Shown: positions 37,341 through 46,048 of the stretch, in pieces
Numbering within the stretch: position 1 is the first letter of the stretch
Layout: each line of letters begins with the position of its first letter
Source of the DNA: Acidimicrobiia bacterium
Lineage (GTDB): Bacteria > Actinomycetota > Acidimicrobiia > Acidimicrobiales > Poriferisodalaceae
Assembly: GCA_012960315.1 (NCBI GenBank)
Contig: DUBN01000068.1
Span: 66,498-130,497 of the forward strand
Direction: 5' to 3'
DNA length: 64,000 bases
Position numbers and translations under genes: made by a program
Notes under the pieces: model-generated
What the model was told of the DNA's origin: nothing
The model's input: only the letters and a program-made list of their open reading frames with translations
Databases searched by the model: none

Positions 37341-38579
37341 TCAGACGATTACGCCCTCCGCGCGCAGCTCGCTGAGTTCTTTTGCCTCCACGCCCAGAAG
37401 CTCGGACAGCACCTCATCGGTGTGTTGTCCAAACAGTGGGGCAGGTCGGGCGGCGGCAGTCGGTGTCGCGGAGAAGCGAGCGGGTGGCCGCACCGAACGC
37501 ACCCGGCCTGCGGTTGGGTGCACAGACTCCACGATGAGGCCACGATGTTGAATGTGTGGGTCGACGATCATCGAATCGCGTGTGTTCACCGGAGCGACCG
37601 GAACGTCGGCTTTGTCCATCAGCGCAATCAGTTCCGCAGTGGTGAACCTAGCGGTCTCTCGTTCCAGCTCATCGTTCACCTCACCTCCATACAACGTCCG
37701 GCCTTGCAGATCCTCAAACCGGGGATCGGAGGCCAGATCGTCACGACCCAGCGCCGAGCACATCCCCTGCCAGTGCGCTTCTGTCGCGACTGGGTAAACC
37801 ATGGCATATCCGTCGGAGGTGGCGAACAGCTTGTAGATCGTTGATAGATCGGGCATGTCGGTCTCATGGTCGAGGTAGGTGTGGTTCCACATTGCCTCGG
37901 GCCACAAGAAATGGACGCTTGCATCAACCATGGCCAGTTCAATGTGCTGACCGCCTGCTCCGTTGGCCCGTCCGACCAGGGCCGCGCACACGGATTGGGC
38001 GACGTTGAGGGACGTGACCTTGTCACACACGATCGTGGCCATCAGATGAGGGACGCCGTCCTCGTCGGCCTGCACCATCGGGTAACCCGCGACTGCCTGC
38101 ACGATCGGGTCAAATGCCGGGCGGTGTGAATAAGGTCCATCGGTACCAAATCCGCTCACCGAACACATGATGAGCTGCGGGTTGATCTGAGTCAGGACCT
38201 CCCAGCCCATACCCAATCGTTCGAGAGCGCCGGGACGAAAATTTTGTACGACCACGTCTGCCGTCGCCACGAGCCCTTTCAACAGCGTCTTGCCTTTCTC
38301 TGCCTTGAGGTCAAGAGCGATAGATCGCTTATTGCGGTTCATCGCCGCGAAAAACGCACTAACTCCTTGTGCCGACCCGACAAGAGGACCCGCGCTACGC
38401 ACGATGTCGGGCGACTCGGCTTGCTCAACCACGATCACATCAGCCCCCTGGTCGGCGAGGATCGATGTACCGAACGGTCCCGAGACCACGGCCGAAAGAT
38501 CGATGACACGAATGCCACGCAGGGGACCACCGTCCCATGTTCTCGACCCAGTGTCCGGACTGTCCGCAGCTTCTCTCAT
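37341..38579 (-). CDS. CaiB/BaiF family CoA-transferase
   Basis: 412 residues from ATG 38579, which follows GAAGGAGAG; the frame open to 38810 lacks family sequence. GPLRGIRVIDLSAVVSGPFG and SILADQGADVIVVEQ form the CoA-binding start, and MNRNKRSIALDLKAEKGK and NFRPGALERLGMGWEVL are typical. FDPIVQAVAGYP holds the expected catalytic Asp. Moves CoA between carboxylates. GC-rich and bounded by tail-like repeats. Confidence 0.9.
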   Translation of the reverse strand: MREAADSPDTGSRTWDGGPLRGIRVIDLSAVVSGPFGTSILADQGADVIVVEQAESPDIVRSAGPLVGSAQGVSAFFAAMNRNKRSIALDLKAEKGKTLLKGLVATADVVVQNFRPGALERLGMGWEVLTQINPQLIMCSVSGFGTDGPYSHRPAFDPIVQAVAGYPMVQADEDGVPHLMATIVCDKVTSLNVAQSVCAALVGRANGAGGQHIELAMVDASVHFLWPEAMWNHTYLDHETDMPDLSTIYKLFATSDGYAMVYPVATEAHWQGMCSALGRDDLASDPRFEDLQGRTLYGGEVNDELERETARFTTAELIALMDKADVPVAPVNTRDSMIVDPHIQHRGLIVESVHPTAGRVRSVRPPARFSATPTAAARPAPLFGQHTDEVLSELLGVEAKELSELRAEGVIV

Positions 38580-38784
38580 GCGCTCTCCTTCGGGACACGT
38601 ATGGCGAACTCTAGAGCCGGCGGTTGCTGCGTGCCGAGGCGTTACCAGCCCACTGGCTCGCCGTTCGGGTTCGATCTCATCTTCAGTGATAGAGAGCGAT
38701 GTCCCTGGTTTCTGGCGGGGCTTGTTCAGGTTTGTGGATAATCCATCGCTTTTCGTTAGAGAAGATTTGCGGCGATTTTCGTTT

Positions 38785-38815
38785 CTCGACACAGGCTCTG
38801 TATCGCTCACCGCTC
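38785..38815 (+). repeat. degenerate tRNA-tail repeat
   Basis: CTCGACACAGGCTCTGTATCGCTCACCGCTC: shares GTATCGC(C/T)CACCGCTC with the second tail of copy 2 at 16875-16889, beyond the tRNA part itself. Lies 50 bp before the amidohydrolase start. Confidence 0.5.
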
Positions 38816-38867
38816 CAAAGCCCTTGACGCTAAGGTGCCACGAACTGCAACAACTGAGGGAGCTGGC

Positions 38868-40508
38868 ATGGCCGATATCACCGTCTTCACGGCACGCCGG
38901 GTTCGCACGATGGAGGCGTCAATGCCCACGGCCGAGGCAGTGGCCGTTCGCGATGGCCGCATCGTTGAGGTAGGGACCTTGGAGAATATGGCCCCGTGGC
39001 TCGACGGGTACGACCACGAGATCGACGACACTTTCAGCGACCACGTCATCATGCCCGGTTTCATTGACCCCCACCTGCATCCGTCAATGGCTGCAGTTCT
39101 CCTGCCCATGGAGTTCACCACCGTCGTGGAATGGGATCTGCCATGGAGTGATATCGGCGCGGTTGGCGGCAGGGTCGAACTGCTCGATCGGCTGATTGAA
39201 CTCGACGCTAAACTTGAGCCAGAAGCCCCGCTATTTGCGTGGGGGCACCATCCAATTTGGCATGGTGAAGTCGACCGCGAGACCCTCAACGGTATCTCCG
39301 CTACACGGCCCGTAATCGTCTGGCATCGCGGCTACCACTCGATGATCGTCAATGATGCCTGCTACCGGTGGATGGACATCGACCTCGAAGCTGCGCGGCG
39401 ACATCCCCAGATCGATGTCGATAGAGGTGCATTTTTTGAGACAGGCCTCGGGGTCGCGTACCGACATATGAACGGTTTCTTGCTCGGAACCGAACGGTTC
39501 CGAGCCGGACTCGACCGGATGCGTCAGGTCATCCACCACGGTGGACAGACCACCATCGGCGACGCCGCCATGGGGATGTACGGCTTTGAGGACGAGTGGG
39601 AACACCTCAAGGCGGTGATGGAACGACCAGATACGCCGTTCCGCATCCAACTAATGCCTTTCGACATGGGTCCCCTTGGCGATGAGGAGTCCGATGAGGC
39701 CATGATCGAACGGATCCTCGCCTATCCGCAACGCAACACCCACCGGCTGCGATTCAGCGACCACGTCAAAATGTTCGCCGATGGAGGCTTTTTCGCGGAG
39801 TTGCTAATGCTCAAGAGCCCTGGGCACCTGGATGGGCGACACGGTGAATGGATGACGCCTCCTGAACGTTTCGAGCGGGTCGCACGCGCATTCTGGAACG
39901 CGGGCCTGAGAATTCACGTCCATTGCACCGGTGACCTCGGCGTCGAGATGGTGCTGTCGACGCTTGAGAAACTGCAATCGGAACGCCCGCGCTTCAACCA
40001 TCGTTTCACCTTCGAGCATTTCGGGATCTCGAGCGCCCAACAGGTCGCACGGATGGCCGAGGTCGGTGCGTTGGCATCGGTCAACGCGTACTACGTATAT
40101 GAGCTGTCGCGGGCGTTTGCTGATCACACCCTGGGGTATGAGAGGGCGTCGCAGATGTCCCGGCTTGGGTCGCTGGAACGGGCCGGTATCCGTTTCGCTG
40201 TGCATTCCGATTTCACGATGGCTCCCGCCAAGCCCCTCAACAATGCGTGGGTGGCCGCTAATCGCCTGAACGAGTCGGGCGAGGTGATGTGTGCCAACGA
40301 ACGAGCATCACTTGATGCTGCCATCAAGGCCATCACCTCCAATGCGGCCTATGTGCTGGGCCTGGAGGATGAGATTGGGTCTCTGCGCTGGGGGAAGCAG
40401 GCGGACTTCACAATTCTTGAGGCCGACCCGTATGACGTTGGCGCTGAGGGTCTTCGCGACATCCCTATTTGGGGCACGGTGTTCGAGGGTGAGAAGTTCC
40501 CGATCTGA
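38868..40508 (+). CDS. YtcJ-type amidohydrolase
   Basis: 546 residues from ATG 38868 (GGGAG 6 bp upstream). ITVFTARRVRTME start, metal motif GFIDPHLHPSMA, long insert, HVHCTGDLGVEM with later ligands, and HSDFTMAPAKPLN. The C-terminal ITSNAAYVLGLEDEIGSLRWGKQADF is classic for this family. Hydrolyses amide or cyclic ester bonds; the substrate is unknown. Confidence 0.88.
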   Translation: MADITVFTARRVRTMEASMPTAEAVAVRDGRIVEVGTLENMAPWLDGYDHEIDDTFSDHVIMPGFIDPHLHPSMAAVLLPMEFTTVVEWDLPWSDIGAVGGRVELLDRLIELDAKLEPEAPLFAWGHHPIWHGEVDRETLNGISATRPVIVWHRGYHSMIVNDACYRWMDIDLEAARRHPQIDVDRGAFFETGLGVAYRHMNGFLLGTERFRAGLDRMRQVIHHGGQTTIGDAAMGMYGFEDEWEHLKAVMERPDTPFRIQLMPFDMGPLGDEESDEAMIERILAYPQRNTHRLRFSDHVKMFADGGFFAELLMLKSPGHLDGRHGEWMTPPERFERVARAFWNAGLRIHVHCTGDLGVEMVLSTLEKLQSERPRFNHRFTFEHFGISSAQQVARMAEVGALASVNAYYVYELSRAFADHTLGYERASQMSRLGSLERAGIRFAVHSDFTMAPAKPLNNAWVAANRLNESGEVMCANERASLDAAIKAITSNAAYVLGLEDEIGSLRWGKQADFTILEADPYDVGAEGLRDIPIWGTVFEGEKFPI

Positions 40509-40528
40509 GGGACGGGCCAACGCTAACG

Positions 40529-41494
40529 ATGATCTCATCTGTCGAGCCCATACCCGTCACCGTCCTCGGCGGCTACCTCGGGGCAGGTAAGACGACGCTC
40601 GTAAATCGACTGCTTTCCGGTGACCACGGGCGACGTTTGGCTGTTCTGGTTAACGATTTCGGAGAAGTAAATATCGACGTAGACCTCATCACTTCCCATG
40701 ATGGTGAGACCATTAGCTTGCAAAACGGTTGCGTGTGTTGCTCGATCGCTGACGCATTGGGTGAAAGCCTCGATCGGGTTCTAGCGCTGGACCCTGCACC
40801 CGATCAGGTCGTGATCGAAGCAAGCGGAGTAGCTGATCCGGCCAAGGTCGCCGCGTACGGCTACGGGTGGCCCGGTTGTCGGCTGGACGCAGTGATCGTG
40901 CTTGCCGATGCCGAGACCATTCAGGCCAAGGCGAAGGATCAGTTCGTGGGCGAGCTCGTCACTCGTCAACTGCGCGGCGCGGATCTTGTACTGGTCACCA
41001 AGAGTGATCTGGTTAGTCCAGAGGTCCTTGATTCCGTGCTCGACTGGGTGCGCTCAATCGCGGCGGTGCCCGTATTACCTGTGAGTCGCGGGGAGGTCGA
41101 CTCAGAGGTCGTGCTTGCCATGTCGAGATCCGATCTCGATGTCGGATCAGCACGTGTCGTGACGCGAGGCACCTCCCCGCTGACTGACGCCGAGGCCATG
41201 TTCGAAACTGCGACGCTGGCGCTTCCCGGACCTGTGAACCGGGCTCGACTGGAAGCCGCCATGAGTCTGTGGTCGCAAGATGTCGTACGAGTCAAAGGCA
41301 TCGTGTGGGTCGCTGAGGCCGATGGGGGCAATGCCCAACCTCATGTAGTGCAACGAGTAGGCCTCAGGTGGTCAATTGAGCCCGCCACTACCAACATCGA
41401 CCAGGAAACTGAGGGCGGTCGACTCGTAGTCGTGGTGCTTCGTGGGACGCTCGACGCTGCGGCCTTGATCAACGACCTTGTCGATGCTGAGTAG
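40529..41494 (+). CDS. CobW/COG0523 GTP-binding protein
   Basis: 321 residues. Walker A GGYLGAGKTT (14-23), CVCC metal motif (C68, C70, C71), EASGVADP as Walker B region, and the guanine motif TKSD. A C-terminal CobW domain follows. Metal chaperone GTPase for Zn, Co or Fe. It starts 20 bp after the amidohydrolase stop, so it may deliver metal to that enzyme (inference). Confidence 0.9.
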   Translation: MISSVEPIPVTVLGGYLGAGKTTLVNRLLSGDHGRRLAVLVNDFGEVNIDVDLITSHDGETISLQNGCVCCSIADALGESLDRVLALDPAPDQVVIEASGVADPAKVAAYGYGWPGCRLDAVIVLADAETIQAKAKDQFVGELVTRQLRGADLVLVTKSDLVSPEVLDSVLDWVRSIAAVPVLPVSRGEVDSEVVLAMSRSDLDVGSARVVTRGTSPLTDAEAMFETATLALPGPVNRARLEAAMSLWSQDVVRVKGIVWVAEADGGNAQPHVVQRVGLRWSIEPATTNIDQETEGGRLVVVVLRGTLDAAALINDLVDAE

Positions 41495-41528
41495 CGTTCC
41501 TTGCCAACAACTCGCTGACGCCCTGATA

Positions 41529-41585
41529 GCCGTGAGCGTGTGATCTATAGCGAGAACTATGAATAGCGACTCGTATGCTCACGGC
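41529..41585 (+). repeat. long imperfect hairpin between cobW-like and spoU-like genes
   Basis: GCCGTGAGC (41529-41537) pairs perfectly with GCTCACGGC (41577-41585) and the stem continues for six more pairs with G-T wobbles, to 41543/41571. The 27-nt loop contains a further CTAT/ATAG pair. There is no T run, so it is a doubtful terminator; a structured leader or RNA end is possible. Confidence 0.5.
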
Positions 41586-41656
41586 GCTCGCTGCATTGCT
41601 CAACCTCTAAGGTATGAATCGCTCGGACTCCGAGTGGTCTTGATCGGAACGACGTA

Positions 41657-42475
41657 GTGATTTTCGGGGTACACGAACCAACAGATCCCCGCATCGCCGT
41701 GTTCCAGGGATTGCGAGACAAAGCATTGAGACAACGACGTGAATCCCCCGGTGGTGATATGGCCGGTGTGTTTATTGCCGAAGGTGACGTTGTTATCGAA
41801 CGAGCGGTGGCTGCTGGATACGCATTGCATTCGGTCCTCATCGACGCCAAAAGAAGCCAACCGCTTCCCAAAGAGTTCGATGCTGTCGATGTATTCGCAG
41901 CGGGGGAACAGGTACTTGAACAAATAGCTGGATACCGCTCGTACCGGGGCGCTCTGGGTTGCTTCTACCGCAAAGAGTTACACCCCCCACAAGAGCTCAT
42001 GGCCGACACATCGGTGAAGTCGTTCGTCATTGTTGAAGGGGTCAACAACCCAACAAACCTGGGAATCATTATGCGATGCGCGGCAGGCCTCGACATTGAC
42101 GCACTACTTCTCAGTCCCGACTCAATCGACCCTCTGTCGCGTAGGTGTTGTCGGGTGTCAATGGGAGAAGGTTTCGCCATCCCCTACGCATGGCTCACCG
42201 ACATGGTCGAAGGTGTAACCGCAGCTAAACAGGCTGGGATTGAGGTATTGGCGATGACTCCCAGCCCCAACGCGATTGATATAGCCACGCTGGAGTATTC
42301 ACCCGATGAGAGGGTCGCACTAATCCTGGGCGCTGAAGGCCCGGGGCTCACGGAAGAGACAATGTCGGTAGCGACCAGGCGAGTAAGGATTCCCATGTCG
42401 GGAAACGCTGACTCGCTTAACGTTGGAAATGCTGCCGCTGTTGCGTTTTACGCCTTACGTCAAGCCAGAAACTAA
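41657..42475 (+). CDS. SpoU/TrmH family RNA methyltransferase
   Basis: 272 residues. An N-terminal substrate-binding region (AGVFIAEGDVVIERAVAAGY) precedes the SPOUT knot with NPTNLGIIMRCAAG (motif 1), LILGAEGPGL (motif 2) and IPMSGNADSLNVGNAAAVA (motif 3). 2'-O-methylates rRNA or tRNA ribose with SAM. The start is GTG. Probably native backbone. Confidence 0.93.
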   Translation: MIFGVHEPTDPRIAVFQGLRDKALRQRRESPGGDMAGVFIAEGDVVIERAVAAGYALHSVLIDAKRSQPLPKEFDAVDVFAAGEQVLEQIAGYRSYRGALGCFYRKELHPPQELMADTSVKSFVIVEGVNNPTNLGIIMRCAAGLDIDALLLSPDSIDPLSRRCCRVSMGEGFAIPYAWLTDMVEGVTAAKQAGIEVLAMTPSPNAIDIATLEYSPDERVALILGAEGPGLTEETMSVATRRVRIPMSGNADSLNVGNAAAVAFYALRQARN

Positions 42476-42543
42476 ATCTGAGACAGCCGACTCGTTCGGG
42501 TATGGCCGAAGCTGTTCTCACCTCGAAGAACTAGTCTCCGACA

Positions 42544-43314
42544 ATGGATCAGATTTGTGACGACCTCGACGCTGAAACATCGGCACTGGTCGCCGTCGTT
42601 GGCTCTCTGACGGAAGAGCAATGGCGGGCCCCGACTGTTGCTGAGGGGTGGGACAGCCACGAGACGGTCCTTCATCTCGGCGCAGCCGATTGGTTTGGCC
42701 ACCTCACGCTCACTGATGCGGCCTCATTTGCTATCGCTCACGGTCGGCTGTTGAAGGGCGATATCTCGCTCAATGAGCTGGTTGGCTTGGAGGTTCGGGC
42801 GATGTCTGGCCACGACCTTTGGCAATGGTTCCTTGATGGTCGGACGGCGATGATAGATGCACTCCGCAGACGGAACCCCAAGGATCGCATTGCCTGGATT
42901 GGCCCAGAAATCGGCGCGCGATCGATGGCGACCGGTCGACTGATGGAAACATGGACGCATTCCCACGATTTGGCCGACAGCTTCGGTGTCGAGTACCCCC
43001 GGACAGATCGCTTGCGCAACATCGCACACCTGGGTGTCGTCACCCGTGACTTCAGCTATGTGAATCGTGGCTTGGAGCCACCGAGTGAACCGGTCCGAGT
43101 GGAACTGACTAGCCCGAGCGGAGATCTTTGGTACTGGGGACCCGACGACGCAACAAACATAGTGACCGCTAGTGCGTATGAGTTCTGCAAGGTTCTGACG
43201 CGGCGAACTCCACTGATCGAATCGACGATCGAAACTAAGGGAGCGCTTGCTATGGAGTGGATGGAGATCGCGCAACCGTGGATCGAACCGCCTCGTATGA
43301 GCGACCGGGCCTGA
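42544..43314 (+). CDS. TIGR03084-type DinB/maleylpyruvate-isomerase family protein
   Basis: 256 residues. N-terminal DinB-like four-helix domain with EGWDSHETVLHLGAADWF (first His) and METWTHSHDLADSFG (later His pair), then a small C-terminal domain. The TIGR03084 family is actinobacterial. Likely a mycothiol-linked metal enzyme; substrate unknown. Confidence 0.8.
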   Translation: MDQICDDLDAETSALVAVVGSLTEEQWRAPTVAEGWDSHETVLHLGAADWFGHLTLTDAASFAIAHGRLLKGDISLNELVGLEVRAMSGHDLWQWFLDGRTAMIDALRRRNPKDRIAWIGPEIGARSMATGRLMETWTHSHDLADSFGVEYPRTDRLRNIAHLGVVTRDFSYVNRGLEPPSEPVRVELTSPSGDLWYWGPDDATNIVTASAYEFCKVLTRRTPLIESTIETKGALAMEWMEIAQPWIEPPRMSDRA

Positions 43315-43359
43315 ATTTCTAAACTTCGTCTGGCCGTTAGTGGCAGCTGTCGGTTTGAT

Positions 43360-43734
43360 TCAGAAGATGGAGCCGAGCCAAAGCAGCACCGTTATCAACA
43401 CCAATTGAATGATCAGGCGGATGATGTGTGCGGTCGTACTCAAGACGGTTCCGTTGAAGGGAACGTCGTTCAAGTACATGTTCAGATTGGCTAACGACAT
43501 CAACACCACGAGAACGACAAGGCATCGAGCGGAGACGGTTCTAGTCGCTGGAATGATTACCCCTAGCCCCAGGGCAATTTCTAAGACTCCGCTGGAGTAG
43601 GTCCAAAACGCTGGTGCCCCGAGATAGCGAGGAACGATCTGGTTAAAAGCCCTGGGGTTTATGCAGTGCTGTATGCCGATCCAGACAAAGGCCAGGCCGA
43701 GTAAGGCGCCAGTGATGTTTCGGGCAAGGTTCAT
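43360..43734 (-). CDS. DoxX-like four-helix membrane protein
   Basis: 124 residues with four hydrophobic helices. The start ARNITGALLGLAFVWIGIQH and the PAFWTYSSGVLEIALGLGV segment fit the DoxX-like family. No catalytic residues are recognised. Divergent from the DUF1330 gene, about 87 bp between starts. Confidence 0.7.
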   Translation of the reverse strand: MNLARNITGALLGLAFVWIGIQHCINPRAFNQIVPRYLGAPAFWTYSSGVLEIALGLGVIIPATRTVSARCLVVLVVLMSLANLNMYLNDVPFNGTVLSTTAHIIRLIIQLVLITVLLWLGSIF

Positions 43735-43821
43735 AAAGCGATCTCAATGTACCGCTCCGAATATGTCAGGATGCCTTCGTCGAACCACAAAGGTTCGGCT
43801 CAAGAAACAAAGGCGGAAGAT

Positions 43822-44112
43822 ATGGCCGGGTACTTCGTCTTACATACCAAATGGCACACGTTGGAACGATTGAGCGAGTACCAGCAAGGTGCTCAAGAAG
43901 CGGTTGCTGAGTACGGAGGAAAGTTTCTGGTGTATGACGTGCGGCCTGAAGTCATCGAAGGCGAGTCCGAGCACGCAGCTACGGTCATCCTTGAGTTCGC
44001 GGATCTCGAAACAGTCAAGGCCTGGTACAACTCACCCGGGTACCAGAAAGTGCTTCAAATACGACTCGAATCCTCTGAGGGAATTGGACGCTTCGTTACC
44101 AATAGCGGATAG
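43822..44112 (+). CDS. DUF1330 family protein
   Basis: 96 residues from ATG 43822: a dimeric ferredoxin-like barrel beginning GYFVLHTKWHTLERLSEYQQ, with GGKFLVYDVRPEVIEG and WYNSPGYQKVLQIRLESS. No activity established for the family. The frame extends to 43747 without family sequence. Confidence 0.8.
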   Translation: MAGYFVLHTKWHTLERLSEYQQGAQEAVAEYGGKFLVYDVRPEVIEGESEHAATVILEFADLETVKAWYNSPGYQKVLQIRLESSEGIGRFVTNSG

Positions 44113-44136
44113 CTACGACATTTGTTGACCCTAAAA

Positions 44137-44180
44137 AGGTGTAGGCCCCCGACCCGATTTCTCGGGCCGAGGGACTGCAC
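44137..44180. terminator. hairpin between convergent genes, likely two-way terminator
   Basis: GGTGTAGGCCCC...GGGACTGCACC around an inner CCCG-ATTTCT-CGGG stem, located between the DUF1330 gene and the convergent repeat-protein gene. Confidence 0.5.
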
Positions 44181-44233
44181 CTGCCAAGCATCCATGGATC
44201 GGTTTCTTGAGAAGGGCTGATTTGGTGGGGTGT

Positions 44234-45769
44234 CTACGGTCCTTGCGGGTCGAGCAGGTTGATGCAGGTAAACAGTGGAAGTTCTTCTTTCTCGCGCAAC
44301 GGCAGCAGGAACAAGAAAGCGGCGACTGCACCCAGCAGGGCTGCGATCGACTTGTTGTTGTCTGAGAACACCGCAACAGCTGCACCAACCAAGTCATCGA
44401 CGTTGACCTCAGGACTAGCGAAGGGAACTGGTGTGTCGTCGATGACTGGTGTGTCTTCGATGACTGGTGTGTCTTCGATGACTGGTGTGTCGTCGACAAC
44501 TGGTGTGTCTTCGATGACTGGTGTGTCTTCGATGACTGGTGTGTCTTCGATGACTGGTGTGTCGTCGTCTTCGACAACTGGTGTGTCGTCGATGACTGGT
44601 GTGTCGTCGATGACTGGTGTGTCTTCGATGACTGGTGTGTCGTCGTCTTCGACAACTGGTGTGTCTTCGATGACTGGTGTGTCGTCGTCTTCGACAACTG
44701 GTGTGTCTTCGACAACTGGTGTGTCTTCGATGACTGGTGTGTCTTCGACAACTGGTGTGTCGTCGTCTCCGATGACTGTGTCGCCTGTGATGCTAGCTCT
44801 TTCTTCCCTTGCGGCGACTATCTCGGCCCATTCGTCGTCGTGGACGTGTAGCAACGTGATTGTTGTTTCACTTCCATTGACCGTGAGCGTGATAAACGCC
44901 GGATTCCCTTCCCAGCCCGCTTCGAGGTGATCCACAAGCACATTTTGAGGGAGATTCCAGTTTTCGCTCGTAAATATTAACTGAGCTTTATCAAGCTCTA
45001 TTTTTGGCTTGTCAACGTTATGGTTCTTAAATTGGTTACTTAAGGTCAAGTGAACTGTTGTTTCTGCCCCTGGGTCGGTAGCTAGCTGTACCTGGAAGTT
45101 TTCGTCGAACTTCTCTCCGTCATGAAGCATTGGAAGCTCGAACTCGTTGAGGCCCCATTCGCCGGTGACCAACAACGCTGCACCGCCGCCAGTCGAATCC
45201 TCGGTGGGGGCTTCACCGTCGTCATCGGTGCTTTCGGGGGCTTCACCGACCTTCACCTCGACTTTTATTTCACCCTTCTTATGGAGACCTTGGTAAGCAT
45301 CGGAGTTTGAAGCATCCTCATTCACCGTGACTTTGATGTCGACCTTTTTGTCGTGGGTTTCATCGGTAGTCACCTTGACATGGTGAGATTTATCCCAGTC
45401 TCCGTCAGGGCCACCAGTGAAGAACAGCTGAGGTTGATCAACAGTTACCTTCTCTGTGTTCTTCGACGTCACGTCAAGAACAACTGTTGTTCCTTCGCCT
45501 GGGTCAGTAGCTAGCTGTACCTCGAAGTCGTCTTCGCTGCCCGGCACGATTTCCAATTTGAGCTTCTCGGTATCGCCGTTGACCAGCAAAGCTGCACCGG
45601 CGCCGCCGCCGCTGGGTCCTGCGGATGCAGATGATCCGGTGGCTACCGAGATCCCGACAGCGAGAAGCAGGGCGAGTAAGAAGGTTCGCGTCCAAGGTGT
45701 CTTTCGATTGACCGGGGAATTATTGGTTCCGGTGCTGAAAGATTCGGTGGTGTTGGGTTGCTTGTTCAT
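44234..45769 (-). CDS. surface protein with acidic TPV(I/V)ED repeats
   Basis: 511 residues from ATG 45769. A signal peptide (RTFLLALLLAVGISVATGSSASAG) precedes two homologous beta domains of about 100 residues, each opening with ALLV and containing FEVQLATDPG or FQVQLATDPG. A stalk of 17 TPV-(I/V)-(E/D)-D hexa- or octapeptides follows (residues about 345-460). A C-terminal helix (SIAALLGAVAAFLFLLPL) and charged tail act as the membrane or wall anchor. No LPxTG motif. Role probably in adhesion or as a surface layer. Confidence 0.75.
   Translation of the reverse strand: MNKQPNTTESFSTGTNNSPVNRKTPWTRTFLLALLLAVGISVATGSSASAGPSGGGAGAALLVNGDTEKLKLEIVPGSEDDFEVQLATDPGEGTTVVLDVTSKNTEKVTVDQPQLFFTGGPDGDWDKSHHVKVTTDETHDKKVDIKVTVNEDASNSDAYQGLHKKGEIKVEVKVGEAPESTDDDGEAPTEDSTGGGAALLVTGEWGLNEFELPMLHDGEKFDENFQVQLATDPGAETTVHLTLSNQFKNHNVDKPKIELDKAQLIFTSENWNLPQNVLVDHLEAGWEGNPAFITLTVNGSETTITLLHVHDDEWAEIVAAREERASITGDTVIGDDDTPVVEDTPVIEDTPVVEDTPVVEDDDTPVIEDTPVVEDDDTPVIEDTPVIDDTPVIDDTPVVEDDDTPVIEDTPVIEDTPVIEDTPVVDDTPVIEDTPVIEDTPVIDDTPVPFASPEVNVDDLVGAAVAVFSDNNKSIAALLGAVAAFLFLLPLREKEELPLFTCINLLDPQGP
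44427..44763 (-). repeat. tandem 18-bp (and 24-bp) coding repeat
   Basis: About 17 tandem units of the ACTGGTGTGTCTTCGATG type (18 bp, with four units lengthened to 24 bp), encoding the TPVIED stalk. Because 18 and 24 are multiples of three, unit gain or loss keeps frame. Both strands and several frames are open here, giving large false ORFs. Confidence 0.9.
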
Positions 45770-46048
45770 GGCGTTTGATTCCTTGTTTTTGGCTTGGAAC
45801 CAGCTTGAAGAATTTGCAACCAGCGGGGTATGGGCCACGTGCGTGTTTGCGACACCCGCATCTGCACTAGTCAGGCATGCGTTCGGTCTCTGTGGCGAAG
45901 AGACGAACCTTTGAGCATTTCTCGTCGACGCCCTGTGTAATCCGAGGACGGATCAAGCTTCCGTGACCTAGATGAACATTGTCGGGCGCTTCGGCAACGA
46001 TACGAATCCGGGCTCTCATCAGCGAGTCCTGTGCGCGAAGCTGGTGCC

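Noticed and set aside
44131-44751. 206-residue His-Gln-Ser/Thr repeat ORF on the minus strand
   Set aside because: Second frame of the same 18-bp repeat; the low-complexity product starts inside the repeat and has no start context.
44427-44763. Possible CRISPR array
   Set aside because: Units are 18 or 24 bp, adjacent without spacers and in frame with a gene.
44259-44930. 223-residue plus-strand Ser/Thr-Gly-Val repeat ORF
   Set aside because: Antisense to the tandem repeat of the surface protein; no ribosome site and no signal peptide, and the opposite frame has a signal, domains and an anchor.
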